From: Alteromonas naphthalenivorans | GTDB lineage: Bacteria; Pseudomonadota; Gammaproteobacteria; Enterobacterales; Alteromonadaceae | Length of the DNA: 64,000 nt | Direction of reading: 5' to 3' | NCBI RefSeq assembly: GCF_000213655.1 | Contig: NC_015554.1 | Location: 372,001-436,000, forward strand | In this document: positions 33,163 to 42,651 of the stretch, piece by piece | Layout of the letters: each line of letters starts with the position of its first letter | How positions within the stretch are numbered: the stretch's first letter is position 1 | Translations under genes and position numbers: made by a program | The notes under the pieces: model-generated | The model's input: the letters and a program-made list of their open reading frames with translations, nothing else | What the model was told of the DNA's origin: nothing | Databases searched by the model: none

Positions 33163-33741
33163 ATGACAATGAGTACTGATAACGAGACGTTTAGCAACGC
33201 TCAGCTAGACGCTATAACAGCTAATGAAAACACGTCTGCATCAGACAAGCCTCAACTTCACCAACTTAATTTAGAAGCGATTTCTCCGCGTTACCGCGTG
33301 ATTAATATTTCATTGGCTTTTGGCATAGCGTTTGTGCTTATCATGGTGGCTAGTGCGCTACGGTATCAGTCATTTTTCGCGCTACCAGAGCCCTTGGTCG
33401 CCGCCTTTCCTTATATTGTTGTGGGCATTTGTGTGCTGGGATGTTTATGGACGACCTATCATTTTTTTGCCGATCCGCTTATTAAATATGCCCTGCGTGA
33501 ACAAGACTTAAGCTTGCAATCAGGCTTGGTATTTAGGTCGTTATCTTGCCAGCCCATACTTCGCGTTCAACATGTTGAATTAAAACGTGGGCCGATTGCG
33601 CGCCTAGCTGGTTTAGCTTCTTTGCAGGTTTTTTCGGCTGGTGGTGCTACCCACACGTTTGAAATTCCAGGTATAGAGGTGGAGGTGGCCGAGCGGTTAA
33701 GGCAGTTCATACTTGATCATAAAGATGTGAGTGCAAAATAA
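33163..33741 (+). CDS. PH-domain membrane protein, YdbS-like
   Basis: A 192-residue protein with two membrane helices (about residues 48-68 and 80-102) followed by a bacterial PH (bPH2) domain: LSLQSGLVFRSLSCQPILRVQHVEL and GLASLQVFSAGGATHTFEIPG. It resembles YdbS of Bacillus, which occurs with YdbT as a membrane pair linked to resistance to some secreted compounds. That function is not transferable with confidence. The frame opens at 33124, but the ATG at 33163 has AAGGGG upstream. The stop overlaps the next ATG by one base. Confidence 0.82.
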   Translation: MTMSTDNETFSNAQLDAITANENTSASDKPQLHQLNLEAISPRYRVINISLAFGIAFVLIMVASALRYQSFFALPEPLVAAFPYIVVGICVLGCLWTTYHFFADPLIKYALREQDLSLQSGLVFRSLSCQPILRVQHVELKRGPIARLAGLASLQVFSAGGATHTFEIPGIEVEVAERLRQFILDHKDVSAK

Positions 33742-35471
33742 TGGCTTCCCCCGAAGTAGAATCGGCGAAGCCCTCCGAAAGCAGCGCACAAGGGAAAGCC
33801 GTTAAGGTTGATACCGGCGAAGGCTGGCGTAGGCTTTCCCCCATTGCCATTGCTTATTTTACCCTTCGCAGCATTAAAAACATGGCACAAGGCGCCATTT
33901 ACGCCGTACCGGCCATTGCAGTAACGGCCAATATTACCGATAACATTCAATCGCCCAATACCTTTTTAGGCATTGCTGCGATCTTCATTATTTTCTTTTC
34001 AAGCGGTGTCGTCAGTTTCTTCATGTACCGCTTTAGAGTAAACAACCAGCACGTTGAAATTCACAGTGGTGTGTTTTCTCGAAGTTACACCAACTTGCCA
34101 TTTTGGCGTATTCAGAATGTAAAAATTGAATTACCTTTCTACTATCGACCGTTCGGCTTCGCACTTGTGATACTTGATACCGCTGGAAGTGCAGGAGAAG
34201 AGGCTAAAATTGTCGCCGTTCCTTTGGCCTATGCTCATGCCTTAAGAAAGCAAGTGCTTGCCGAGCATCAAGACTCTCGCCCCCTAGACGCTCGAGATAG
34301 CGAGGAAGAACATCAAGAGACTGGGCATCAACAAACTGGGCATCAAGAGACTGGGCATCAAGAGACTGGGCGCCACGCAAGCTCTTATGTAAATGATAGC
34401 AATGCTGTTGCTAATACTGCGGTCAACAGTGACCAAAGCAAGCGCTATTTAGAAACCAACGAGGATGGCGAAACCATACTGAATAGGCGCTCTATAACCG
34501 ATATTGTGATCCACGGAATTACCAACAACCGAGTATGGATTTTATTAGGTGCTGCAGCCCCCTTTTATGACAATGCGTTTGGCTACCTATCAGAATGGCT
34601 GGCTGAAAAGGGCTTGCAGCTAAATCAGCTTGTTGGCGAGCAGACCATAGCGTGGTGGCAGTTTGGCTTGTACGCGTTTGTGATGCTAATGATGGCTATG
34701 GCCTTGGTCGCAGTGATTAGTATTGGCGGGGCTCTGTTTACCTTTTACGATTATACATTGTCGCGCCACAACGACAGATATATCCGCAGAAGTGGTTTAT
34801 TGAATAAACAAGAAGTGAGTATGCGGGCATCCCGCATTCAAGTAATTTCTGCGAAGCAAGATTGGTTAGACAGAATTCTTAAGCGCGTGAACCTGTACTT
34901 CGAGCAAAACGCATCAATTGGGCACTCGACCAATGAGCTTATGTCGCCAAACCGACTTATTGTACCTTCTGTGACTGAAGACGAAGCGGATGAGTTAAGC
35001 CAAGAAGTCATGCCGCAGAGTAAAATTCGCCGTAGCGACTACCAGTCTATAAGCAAGCGTTACATTTTACACTGGGTGATAGCAGGGCTTTCTATTCCTT
35101 TTATGGTGGGTGCTGGATTCGGCATCTATATAGAACATTTAGATATTACTGCAGGGGTCACTTTTGTTAGCGCAATACTGCTAAGTGTTATTGTGCTTAG
35201 ATGGTGGCGTTGGGGTGTGGTTAGCGACGGTAAATACATTTATGTAAGGCGAGGGCGCATAGGTGTGGATTACTTATGCTTCGAACCCTACAAAGTTCAG
35301 CAGGTAGTGGTAAAGCAAAGTGTGTTCATGAAAAGGCGAAAGCTTGCGACGGTGCAGTTTGTATTAGCATCTGGGGCTATTTTAGTGCCGTTTTTACCTG
35401 AAGATTATGCGAATGAGTTAGCTAATAACGTGCTATTTGAAGTGGAATCGAAACGAAAGTCTTGGATGTAA
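33741..35471 (+). CDS. PH-domain membrane protein, YdbT-like
   Basis: A 576-residue membrane protein with several bPH2 domains separated by membrane helices: FRVNNQHVEIHSGVFSRSYT, then HNDRYIRRSGLLNKQEVSMR, then GKYIYVRRGRIGVDYLCFE. Each repeats the pattern of a strand, an R-x-G turn and a polar strand. Helices occur in pairs before the domains (about residues 55-95, 258-345 and 435-480). The loop after the first PH domain carries four HQ(E/Q)TG repeats. Translation is coupled to the YdbS-like gene. The pair probably forms one complex in the inner membrane. Confidence 0.82.
   Translation: MASPEVESAKPSESSAQGKAVKVDTGEGWRRLSPIAIAYFTLRSIKNMAQGAIYAVPAIAVTANITDNIQSPNTFLGIAAIFIIFFSSGVVSFFMYRFRVNNQHVEIHSGVFSRSYTNLPFWRIQNVKIELPFYYRPFGFALVILDTAGSAGEEAKIVAVPLAYAHALRKQVLAEHQDSRPLDARDSEEEHQETGHQQTGHQETGHQETGRHASSYVNDSNAVANTAVNSDQSKRYLETNEDGETILNRRSITDIVIHGITNNRVWILLGAAAPFYDNAFGYLSEWLAEKGLQLNQLVGEQTIAWWQFGLYAFVMLMMAMALVAVISIGGALFTFYDYTLSRHNDRYIRRSGLLNKQEVSMRASRIQVISAKQDWLDRILKRVNLYFEQNASIGHSTNELMSPNRLIVPSVTEDEADELSQEVMPQSKIRRSDYQSISKRYILHWVIAGLSIPFMVGAGFGIYIEHLDITAGVTFVSAILLSVIVLRWWRWGVVSDGKYIYVRRGRIGVDYLCFEPYKVQQVVVKQSVFMKRRKLATVQFVLASGAILVPFLPEDYANELANNVLFEVESKRKSWM
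34311..34370 (+). repeat. Four 15-bp in-frame tandem repeats
   Basis: The unit CATCAAGAGACTGGG is present four times, encoding HQETG. The second copy is changed (CATCAACAAACTGGG). Because the unit is a multiple of three bases, copy number can change without a frameshift. Confidence 0.95.
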
Positions 35472-35482
35472 CAATTTATCGA

Positions 35483-35530
35483 TAACAAGCGTGGTACCTC
35501 CAGAATATGACCACAGCTTGTTTTATTTTT
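35483..35530. terminator. Bidirectional hairpin between convergent genes
   Basis: AACAAGC/GTGGT and ACCAC/GCTTGTT pair in an interrupted stem with a long loop and are followed by a T-rich tract. It lies between the YdbT-like gene and the diguanylate cyclase gene. Confidence 0.5.
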
Positions 35531-35591
35531 GTGATTACGTTAAAGCAATCGAAGCGACTAATTTGGGCACGTATGATGCAATTGTTTAGCG

Positions 35592-36827
35592 TTAGCTGTC
35601 ACTAGCAATTATTCTATCTTTTCCAGTACGCTTAGCTTGATAAAGCCGTTTGTCAGCAATGTCAATTTGCGTTTCAAGGTCAGTGTGTTTTTCTGCGCAA
35701 ATACCAATGCTGCACGTTATGTTTAATTCGTGTTGCGTGAAACGTGAGCTTCGGACAAGGTTAATAAATTGCGAAACGTTCCCAAGATGCTCCTTTAAAG
35801 CTCGGGTAGATATTACTGTAAACTCTTCACCGCCGTAGCGAACCACCAAGTCTTCACTAAAATGTTCTTTTAACAAAGTGGCAAACTCCTGAAGCAACAT
35901 ATCACCTGCCTTGTGACCTTGATTGTCATTCACCGATTTAAAGTTATCGATATCAATCATACATACGGTTACCGCAGAGGTAGACGTGTCCTCGGCTAAT
36001 ATTTCTTCTCCTTGTTCTATAAGGTAGCGGCGATTGTAAACTTGAGTCAGGGGATCGATATTGGCTGATTGCCTGATGGTCTGAATCATTTCCTGAGCTT
36101 CTAAATTTTGCATCACTCGGCAGAAGAACTCTTCATGATAGAAAGGTTTAGAAAGGAAGTCGTTAGCGCCACTTTTGATGAACTTAGAGGAAAGTACGCC
36201 ATCATTGGTACCTGAAAGCCCTATAAAGATTAAATCTTGCATTCGACGTTCGTGTCTAATTGCTTTAATGAGTTCGTATCCATCCATATTAGGCATGCGA
36301 TGATCGGAAATTACCATACGGATATCTTGATGCTCAGCAAGCAAATTGAGCGCCTCTAGGCCATCACTTGCCTCATATATTTGGAATTGGAATTTTTTAA
36401 GCAGGCTGCAAATATAGTTTCGACTAGTAACAGAGTCTTCAACAACGAGTACTTTAGTGGTGAGGTTTTTTCTCAAGCGGTCAATGAGCTTGATGACCTG
36501 ATTGTAGGAATAGCGAGATTCTTTGGTTATATAATCAAGTACACCTAAATCGAGAAGTTGTGCTCGGGTAAACTCATCAAAATTGCCTGTTAACACCAAA
36601 GTGGGAATTGAATACGATAAACTTAAATCTACGCTCTCACCGTTGGGAGCATCAGGTAAATTTAAATCTACAATAGCGGCAAGAAAGTCGTGTCCTTTTT
36701 TAAGTTCTTGCGTTGCTTCAGCGAAATCCTTACAAAGGATTGGCGTTAAGTACGGGTTGTCTTCTAATAGTTTACTTAAAATTTTACGAACGGTTAGGCT
36801 GTCTTCTACCACCAATACTTTATTCAT
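35592..36827 (-). CDS. Two-receiver diguanylate cyclase response regulator
   Basis: A 411-residue protein with two receiver domains and a GGDEF domain, the PleD arrangement. Receiver 1 (about residues 1-120) has VVEDSLTVRKIL and a phospho-acceptor in AIVDLNLP. Receiver 2 (about 124-245) has VVEDSVTSRNYI and MVISDHRMPNMDG. The cyclase domain (about 255-408) has DPLTQVYNRRYL, MIDIDNFKSVND and the active-site RYGGEEFTV, so it is expected to make cyclic di-GMP. No RxxD inhibitory site is obvious directly before GGEEF. The cognate kinase is not adjacent. Confidence 0.92.
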   Translation of the reverse strand: MNKVLVVEDSLTVRKILSKLLEDNPYLTPILCKDFAEATQELKKGHDFLAAIVDLNLPDAPNGESVDLSLSYSIPTLVLTGNFDEFTRAQLLDLGVLDYITKESRYSYNQVIKLIDRLRKNLTTKVLVVEDSVTSRNYICSLLKKFQFQIYEASDGLEALNLLAEHQDIRMVISDHRMPNMDGYELIKAIRHERRMQDLIFIGLSGTNDGVLSSKFIKSGANDFLSKPFYHEEFFCRVMQNLEAQEMIQTIRQSANIDPLTQVYNRRYLIEQGEEILAEDTSTSAVTVCMIDIDNFKSVNDNQGHKAGDMLLQEFATLLKEHFSEDLVVRYGGEEFTVISTRALKEHLGNVSQFINLVRSSRFTQHELNITCSIGICAEKHTDLETQIDIADKRLYQAKRTGKDRIIASDS

Positions 36828-36978
36828 GACAACGTGGACTCTAAGTAATCAGACGAAAAGAATAACGAATAAACATAAAAAAAGCGCCCCTAAGAGCGCA
36901 ATATTATACGGAAGTCTACCTTAGCGATAAGGGAAGAAAAGCTGGCATTTCTCAAAGGGTTAAATTTTATACTGTTGG

Positions 36979-38160
36979 TTAGCTTTGTTCTTGCGGAACG
37001 CGAACCCAGCCTTCCATCAATATGCGGGCGCTTCTACTCATGACGGCTTGTTCAATATTCCATTTGTCGTTTTCAAAGCTTGCTTTTGCGCCTACACGCA
37101 AGGTGCCTGAGGGGTGTCCAAAAACAACTGCTTCACGTTCACTGCCACCAGCAGCAAGGTTCACTAATGTACCCGGAATAGCCGCAGCTGCAGCTATGGC
37201 CACAGCGGCTGTGCCCATCATAGCGTGATGCAGCTTACCCATAGACATAGCGCGAACCAGTACATCAATATCATTTCCCAAAATATCTTTACCACTAGAG
37301 GCCTTATAGCCTGCAGGTGGCGCTACCATAGCGACTTTGGGCGTGTGCTGGCGAGAGGCCGCTTCGCCAATATCATTAATTAGCCCCATTTTCACCGCGC
37401 CATAAGCACGAATAGCTTCAAATTTGGCAAGGGCGGCATCATCGTTATTAATGTCATCTTGAAGTTCCGTACCCGTGTAGCCAATATCTTCAGCGTTGAT
37501 GAAAATAGTCGGAATGCCTGCGTTAATCATGGTGGCACTGAAAGAGCCTACATCAGGTACTTCAAGCGTATCGACTAAACGACCGGTAGGAAATATAGCG
37601 CCTTCGCCATCGGCAGGGTCGACAAACGCAACCTCAACTTCTGCGGCAGGAAACGTCACCCCGTCTAATTCAAAGTCGCCGGTTTCTTGCACTTCACCAT
37701 GAGTAATAGGCACCTTGGCAATAATGGCTTTATTGATGTTAGCTTGCCAAATATTGACGACAGCAATGCCGTTATCTGGAATTTTATTGGCATCGACCAA
37801 CCCATTATTTATCGCAAATGCGCCCACTGCGGCCGTCAAGTTACCGCAGTTTCCACTCCAATCTACAAAAGGCTTGTCGATAGAAACTTGACCAAATAAG
37901 TAGTCGACATCGTAATCATCGCGCTCACTCTTACTAATAAGCACGGTTTTGCTAGTGCTCGACGTAGCGCCACCCATGCCATCGGTTTGTTTACCGTAAG
38001 GGTCTGGGCTGCCAATCACACGCAATAAAAGCGCATCTCGCGCCGGTCCAGGCTGCTGCGCCGCTTCGGGTAAATCAGATACGTTAAAGAACACACCTTT
38101 ACTGGTACCACCGCGCATATAGGTAGCTGGTACACGAATTTGAGGGGCATACTTCGTCAT
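36979..38160 (-). CDS. prpF: 2-methylaconitate cis-trans isomerase PrpF
   Basis: PrpF isomerises the 2-methylaconitate made by AcnD so that an aconitase can complete the methylcitrate cycle. The protein shows PATYMRGGTSKGVFFN at the start, SGNCGNLTAAVGAFAI (active-site Cys region) and MINAGIPTIFINAEDIG. The frame opens at 38187, but the ATG at 38160 has AAAAGGAA upstream and gives 393 residues, close to the family norm. It is the last gene of the prp operon, 400 bp after acnD, with palindromic element B in the gap. Confidence 0.95.
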   Translation of the reverse strand: MTKYAPQIRVPATYMRGGTSKGVFFNVSDLPEAAQQPGPARDALLLRVIGSPDPYGKQTDGMGGATSSTSKTVLISKSERDDYDVDYLFGQVSIDKPFVDWSGNCGNLTAAVGAFAINNGLVDANKIPDNGIAVVNIWQANINKAIIAKVPITHGEVQETGDFELDGVTFPAAEVEVAFVDPADGEGAIFPTGRLVDTLEVPDVGSFSATMINAGIPTIFINAEDIGYTGTELQDDINNDDAALAKFEAIRAYGAVKMGLINDIGEAASRQHTPKVAMVAPPAGYKASSGKDILGNDIDVLVRAMSMGKLHHAMMGTAAVAIAAAAAIPGTLVNLAAGGSEREAVVFGHPSGTLRVGAKASFENDKWNIEQAVMSRSARILMEGWVRVPQEQS

Positions 38161-38465
38161 GTTTATTCCTTTTTTGAGTGGTGGCAATGGCTGATTACGT
38201 TAATTGGTTACGATGAGTGGTTGCGAACCGTAATAACGATTAAACCCCACTTAAAACACACCAATCCATCACTTAAATCCACCACCTAATTAAACGTTGT
38301 TGGAGGATGTTAGGGGAACGTAATTTGGGCTCAGTGCCCTCAATACGCATGGATGTAAGTTGGGAGCTAGGCAACCAGTCACACAGCGAAAGCAGCGCTT
38401 AAAAATCACTTTCCACAGTTGTATTACAAGTTTTGGCTTAACGTCGTTACACACCAAGGTATTGA

Positions 38466-38555
38466 GCTACTTCGCTTCATAAACCTTCCGCAGCAAGGAT
38501 GCTGCGGCAGAGCCCCCATGGATGGGGTCACGGCGTGTTTATGAAGTGAAGTGGC
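38466..38555 (+). repeat. Palindromic intergenic element, copy B
   Basis: The core (38484-38537) has hairpins CCGCAGCA-AGGA-TGCTGCGG and CCCCCATGGATGGGG, then TCACGGCGTG. Arms TACTTCGCTTCATAAA and TTTATGAAGTGAAGTG are complementary with one mismatch near the middle. It lies in the prp operon between acnD and prpF, with its core on the strand opposite to the genes. Confidence 0.85.
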
Positions 38556-38588
38556 AGTGCCAAACGTCAATGCGCTAAGATGAAGGCG

Positions 38589-41195
38589 TTAGCCCTCAAC
38601 CTCTTCAGCTTCTAAGAAGTCTTTGGCAAAGCGTTGAAGCACACCGCCTGCGCTGTAAATCGACACCTCTTCTGCGGTATCTAAGCGACAGGTTACGGGC
38701 ACATCTAGGGTTTCACCGTTGGCTCGATTAACCACTAAGGTTAGCGTAGCACCCGGTGCAGGTTCACCTTTAACGTCGTAGGTTTCAGTGCCATCAAGTT
38801 CAAGGGTTTTGCGTGTTGTACCTGGCTTAAACTCAAGAGGTAATACACCCATGCCAAGTAAGTTGGTACGGTGAATACGCTCGAAGCCCTCTGCGGCAAT
38901 GACTTCTACCCCAGCTAAACGAACACCTTTGGCAGCCCAGTCGCGTGAAGAGCCCTGACCATAGTCGGCACCAGCTACAATAATCAGGGGCTGTCTGCGC
39001 TGCATGTAGGCTTCAATGGCTTCCCACATGCGCACCACTTTGCCTTCTGGCTCGATGCGAGCAAGCGAGCCCTGTTTCACTTCGCCGTTTTCAAGCACCA
39101 TCTCGTTGAACACTTTCGGGTTCGCCAAAGTAGCGCGAAGCGCAGTTAAATGGTCGCCCCTATGGGTGGCATAAGAGTTAAAGTCTTCTTCCGGTAACCC
39201 CATTTTCGCCAAATACTCACCAGCTGCACTGGTAGCCATAATCGCATTCGATGGCGATAAATGATCGGTGGTAATGTTATCGCCCAATATAGCCAGCGGT
39301 CGCATACCCGTCATGGTGCGCTCAGCATCCATCGCACCTTCCCAATAAGGCGGGCGGCGAATATAGGTACTCATTTCACGCCAATCATACAGCGGGCTAA
39401 TGTCGCTGCCAGTATTCACTTTTAAATCGAACATGGGCTCGTACACTTTACGAAAATGCTCTGGCTTCACGCTTTTCGCGACAATGGCATCAATCTCTTC
39501 ATCGCTTGGCCAAATATCTTTGAGCGTGACAGGGTTACCGTCGTTATCTATGCCTAGTACGTCTTTTTCAATATCGAAACGAACCGTACCTGCAATGGCG
39601 TAGGCAACCACTAATGGCGGTGATGCCAAAAAGGCTTGTTTCGCATACGGGTGAATACGGCCATCGAAATTACGGTTACCAGAAAGCACTGCCGTGGCGT
39701 ATAAGTCACGGTCTATAATTTCTTGCTGAATTTTCGGGTCTAGCGCGCCGCTCATTCCGTTACAGGTGGTGCAGGCAAAGGCCACTACACCAAAGCCCAA
39801 CTGTTCCAATTCGCCCATCAAATCGGCTTCTTCTAAATACAGTTTTACCGCTTTAGAACCTGGCGCTAACGAACTTTTCACCCAAGGTTTACGGGTTAAG
39901 CCACGCTGGTTTGCATTGCGGGCAATTAAGCCTGCTGCAATCACATTGCGCGGGTTAGACGTATTAGTACAACTGGTAATGGCAGCGATAATTACCGCAC
40001 CATCAGGCATTTTTCCTTCTTCTTGTTCCCATGCGCTGGCAACGCCGCGCTGAGCCAAGTCGCTGGTGGCTAAACGAGCATGTGGATTAGATGGGCCAGC
40101 CATGTTGCGGCCAACAGAGGATAAATCAAAAGTGAGAACACGCTCGTATTCGGCACTCGCTAATGAATCTGCCCATAAACCGGTGTGCTTCGCGTATTGT
40201 TCAACTAAGGCAATTTGCTTTTCTTCACGGCCAGTTAAGCGCAAATAATCGATGGTTTGCTGGTCGATGTAGAACATCGCCGCGGTGGCGCCGTATTCGG
40301 GTGTCATGTTTGAAATAGTAGCGCGATCGCCAAGGGTAAGGTGCGTAGTACCTTCGCCATAAAATTCCAAATAAGAAGACACCACACGCTCTTTACGTAA
40401 AAACTCGGTAAGTGCCAATACAATATCGGTAGCAGTAATATTGGGCTGTGGCTTACCGGTAAGTTCAACACCTACAATATCAGGTAGGCGCATGTAAGAG
40501 GCGCGCCCCAGCATAACGCTTTCTGCTTCAAGGCCGCCTACACCAATAGCAATAACGCCTAGTGCATCAACATGAGGAGTGTGGCTGTCGGTGCCGACCA
40601 AGGTATCTGGAAAAGCGACGCCGTCGCGAGACTGAATAACTGGCGACATACGCTCTAAGTTGATTTGGTGCATAATGCCATTACCCGGCGGTATCACATC
40701 CACGTTTTTAAACGCTAACTTAGTCCAGTCGATAAAATGGAATCGGTCGTCGTTACGTCTATCTTCAATAGCGCGGTTTTTTTCAAACGCGTCGGGTTCA
40801 AAACCCGCATGTTCAACGGCTAATGAGTGATCGACAATTAACTGGGTAGGCACAACGGGGTTTACTTTCGCCGGATCGCCGCCTTTCGCCGCAATGGCAT
40901 CCCGTAAGCCAGCCAAGTCAACCAACGCGGTTTGCCCCAGAATGTCGTGGCAAACCACGCGGGCTGGAAACCACGGAAAATCCAAGTCGTTCTTGCGATA
41001 AATAAACTGCTTAAGTGAATCGGTTAATGCGTCAGGGTTACAACGGCGCACTAAGTTTTCAGCAAACACCCGTGAGGTGTAGGGAAGTTTATCGTAGGCA
41101 CCATGTTCAATGGCTTCCACTGCCTCGCGGGTATCAAAGAAATCGATACCTGCGCCAGGCAAAGGTTTACGGTATTCGTAGTTCATATTACTCAT
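38589..41195 (-). CDS. acnD: Fe/S-dependent 2-methylisocitrate dehydratase AcnD
   Basis: AcnD dehydrates 2-methylcitrate to 2-methylaconitate in propionate degradation. The 868-residue protein is an aconitase with three cluster cysteines, in SCTNTSNPRN and CTTCNGMSG. DSHTPHVDALG, GNRNFDGRIHPY and the swivel domain GADYGQGSSRDWAAKG are also seen. Presence of prpF next to it distinguishes this PrpF-dependent route from the PrpD route of E. coli. It is 18 bases downstream of prpC. Confidence 0.96.
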   Translation of the reverse strand: MSNMNYEYRKPLPGAGIDFFDTREAVEAIEHGAYDKLPYTSRVFAENLVRRCNPDALTDSLKQFIYRKNDLDFPWFPARVVCHDILGQTALVDLAGLRDAIAAKGGDPAKVNPVVPTQLIVDHSLAVEHAGFEPDAFEKNRAIEDRRNDDRFHFIDWTKLAFKNVDVIPPGNGIMHQINLERMSPVIQSRDGVAFPDTLVGTDSHTPHVDALGVIAIGVGGLEAESVMLGRASYMRLPDIVGVELTGKPQPNITATDIVLALTEFLRKERVVSSYLEFYGEGTTHLTLGDRATISNMTPEYGATAAMFYIDQQTIDYLRLTGREEKQIALVEQYAKHTGLWADSLASAEYERVLTFDLSSVGRNMAGPSNPHARLATSDLAQRGVASAWEQEEGKMPDGAVIIAAITSCTNTSNPRNVIAAGLIARNANQRGLTRKPWVKSSLAPGSKAVKLYLEEADLMGELEQLGFGVVAFACTTCNGMSGALDPKIQQEIIDRDLYATAVLSGNRNFDGRIHPYAKQAFLASPPLVVAYAIAGTVRFDIEKDVLGIDNDGNPVTLKDIWPSDEEIDAIVAKSVKPEHFRKVYEPMFDLKVNTGSDISPLYDWREMSTYIRRPPYWEGAMDAERTMTGMRPLAILGDNITTDHLSPSNAIMATSAAGEYLAKMGLPEEDFNSYATHRGDHLTALRATLANPKVFNEMVLENGEVKQGSLARIEPEGKVVRMWEAIEAYMQRRQPLIIVAGADYGQGSSRDWAAKGVRLAGVEVIAAEGFERIHRTNLLGMGVLPLEFKPGTTRKTLELDGTETYDVKGEPAPGATLTLVVNRANGETLDVPVTCRLDTAEEVSIYSAGGVLQRFAKDFLEAEEVEG

Positions 41196-41213
41196 GATTT
41201 TAAGCCTTAGTCG

Positions 41214-42338
41214 TTAACTACGTGCAGACATAGGAGGTACGTCACGAATATCTTCACCAGTATATTCAGCTGATGGGCGAATAATACGGTTGTCAGCGCG
41301 TTGTTCCATCACGTGTGCTGCCCAGCCCGTTAGGCGAGACATCACGAAGATAGGGGTAAACAACTTGGTGGGGATTCCCATAAAGTTATAGGCGGAAGCG
41401 TGGAAAAAATCAGCGTTACAGAATAGCTTTTTCTCGCGCCACATCACTTCTTCACAGCGCACAGATACGGGGTAAAGTACCTCGTCACCTACATCGGCAG
41501 CGAGCTTTTCAGACCAGCCTTTGATGATTTCGTTGCGAGGGTCAGATTCAGAATAAATGGCATGGCCAAAGCCCATGATTTTGTCTTTACGGGCAAGCAT
41601 GGCCATCATTTTTTCTTCAGCGTCGTCTGCCGAGGTAAAGCCTTCAATCATTTCCATAGCTGCTTCATTCGCACCGCCATGCAATGGACCGCGAAGTGAG
41701 CCAATAGCGCCGGTGACACATGAGTGCATATCTGACAAGGTTGAGGCACATACGCGAGCGGTAAAGGTAGAGGCATTGAATTCGTGCTCTGCGTACAAAA
41801 TAAGTGAAACGTGCATGACTTGTTCATGTAGCTCACGTGGTTTTTCGCCGTGCAGCATATGCAAGAAATGACCACCGATTGAATCGTCATCGGTTTCTAC
41901 ATCAATACGAACGCCATCGTGAGTAAAGCGATACCAATAGCAAATAATGCTTGGGAAACAAGCTAACATACGATCAGTTGCTTGCTGCTGTTCGCTGAAA
42001 TCGTTTTCCATTTCAAGGTTGCCCAACATAGAACAACCTGTACGAAGTACGTCCATAGGATGTGCGTCTTTTGGAATACGCTCTAATACATCTTTAAGAG
42101 CCTGAGGCAATCCGCGCATACTTCGAAGTAAGGCTTTGTATTCATCTAACTCGGACTGGGTAGGCAATTTACCTTTTAAAATAAGATAAGCCACTTCTTC
42201 AAACTGGCAACTGGCTGCTAAATCTTTTACATCGTAACCACGGTATGTCAGGCCAGAACCTGATACGCCTACAGTAGACAGTGCTGTTTTTCCTGCAACT
42301 TGGCCGCGTAATCCCGCGCCACTTAATTGTTTAGCCAT
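41214..42338 (-). CDS. prpC: 2-methylcitrate synthase
   Basis: PrpC condenses propionyl-CoA with oxaloacetate. The 374-residue citrate-synthase-fold protein begins GAGLRGQVAGKTALSTVG, typical of PrpC. It has the catalytic region LHGGANEAAMEMI, MGFGHAIYSESDPRN and FFHASAYNFMGIPTKLF. The genomic position between prpB and acnD confirms the role. The 313-bp gap to prpB holds palindromic element C. Confidence 0.96.
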   Translation of the reverse strand: MAKQLSGAGLRGQVAGKTALSTVGVSGSGLTYRGYDVKDLAASCQFEEVAYLILKGKLPTQSELDEYKALLRSMRGLPQALKDVLERIPKDAHPMDVLRTGCSMLGNLEMENDFSEQQQATDRMLACFPSIICYWYRFTHDGVRIDVETDDDSIGGHFLHMLHGEKPRELHEQVMHVSLILYAEHEFNASTFTARVCASTLSDMHSCVTGAIGSLRGPLHGGANEAAMEMIEGFTSADDAEEKMMAMLARKDKIMGFGHAIYSESDPRNEIIKGWSEKLAADVGDEVLYPVSVRCEEVMWREKKLFCNADFFHASAYNFMGIPTKLFTPIFVMSRLTGWAAHVMEQRADNRIIRPSAEYTGEDIRDVPPMSARS

Positions 42339-42456
42339 CTTGTTGTCTCCGGTCTTGTGTATGTAAGGTACAAAAGTTTGTTTAGTTTTTAATTCAACAA
42401 TCGATATTTAAAAGCGTTGTTTTTAACAAAGTATTACTCGATGCAAATTGGCGTTC

Positions 42457-42587
42457 GAGGCCGCGGATGGGGAGGCAGGGAATACGAGCGCTGCCCCTCC
42501 GAGGCATGGATGCCGAGGCGGAGCCCCCATGGATGGGTTTACGGCGTGGCAGCGCCGTATCCCTGCCTCCTCAGCCAAAGCGGCTTC
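42457..42587 (+). repeat. Palindromic intergenic element, copy C
   Basis: The core (42495-42548) reads CCCTCCGAGGCATGGATGCC, then CCCCCATGGATGGG and TTTACGGCGTG. Arms contain GAGGCAGGGAATACGAGCGC on the left and GCGCCGTATCCCTGCCTC on the right, complementary apart from two bulges. At its right edge a 17-base unit, CAGCCAAAGCGGCTTCG, is partly repeated in tandem (about 42572-42604). It lies between prpB and prpC, core on the strand opposite to the genes. Confidence 0.85.
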
Positions 42588-42651
42588 GCAGCCAAAGCGG
42601 CCTCTACTCAATTCAGCCCGCAGGCAATACTGCCTCGAGTCATCTCAGCCG

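Noticed and set aside
36878..36900. AAAAAGCGCCCCTAAGAGCGC hairpin upstream of the diguanylate cyclase gene
   Set aside because: Only a four-base stem and no T-tract on the right side, so not convincing as a terminator.
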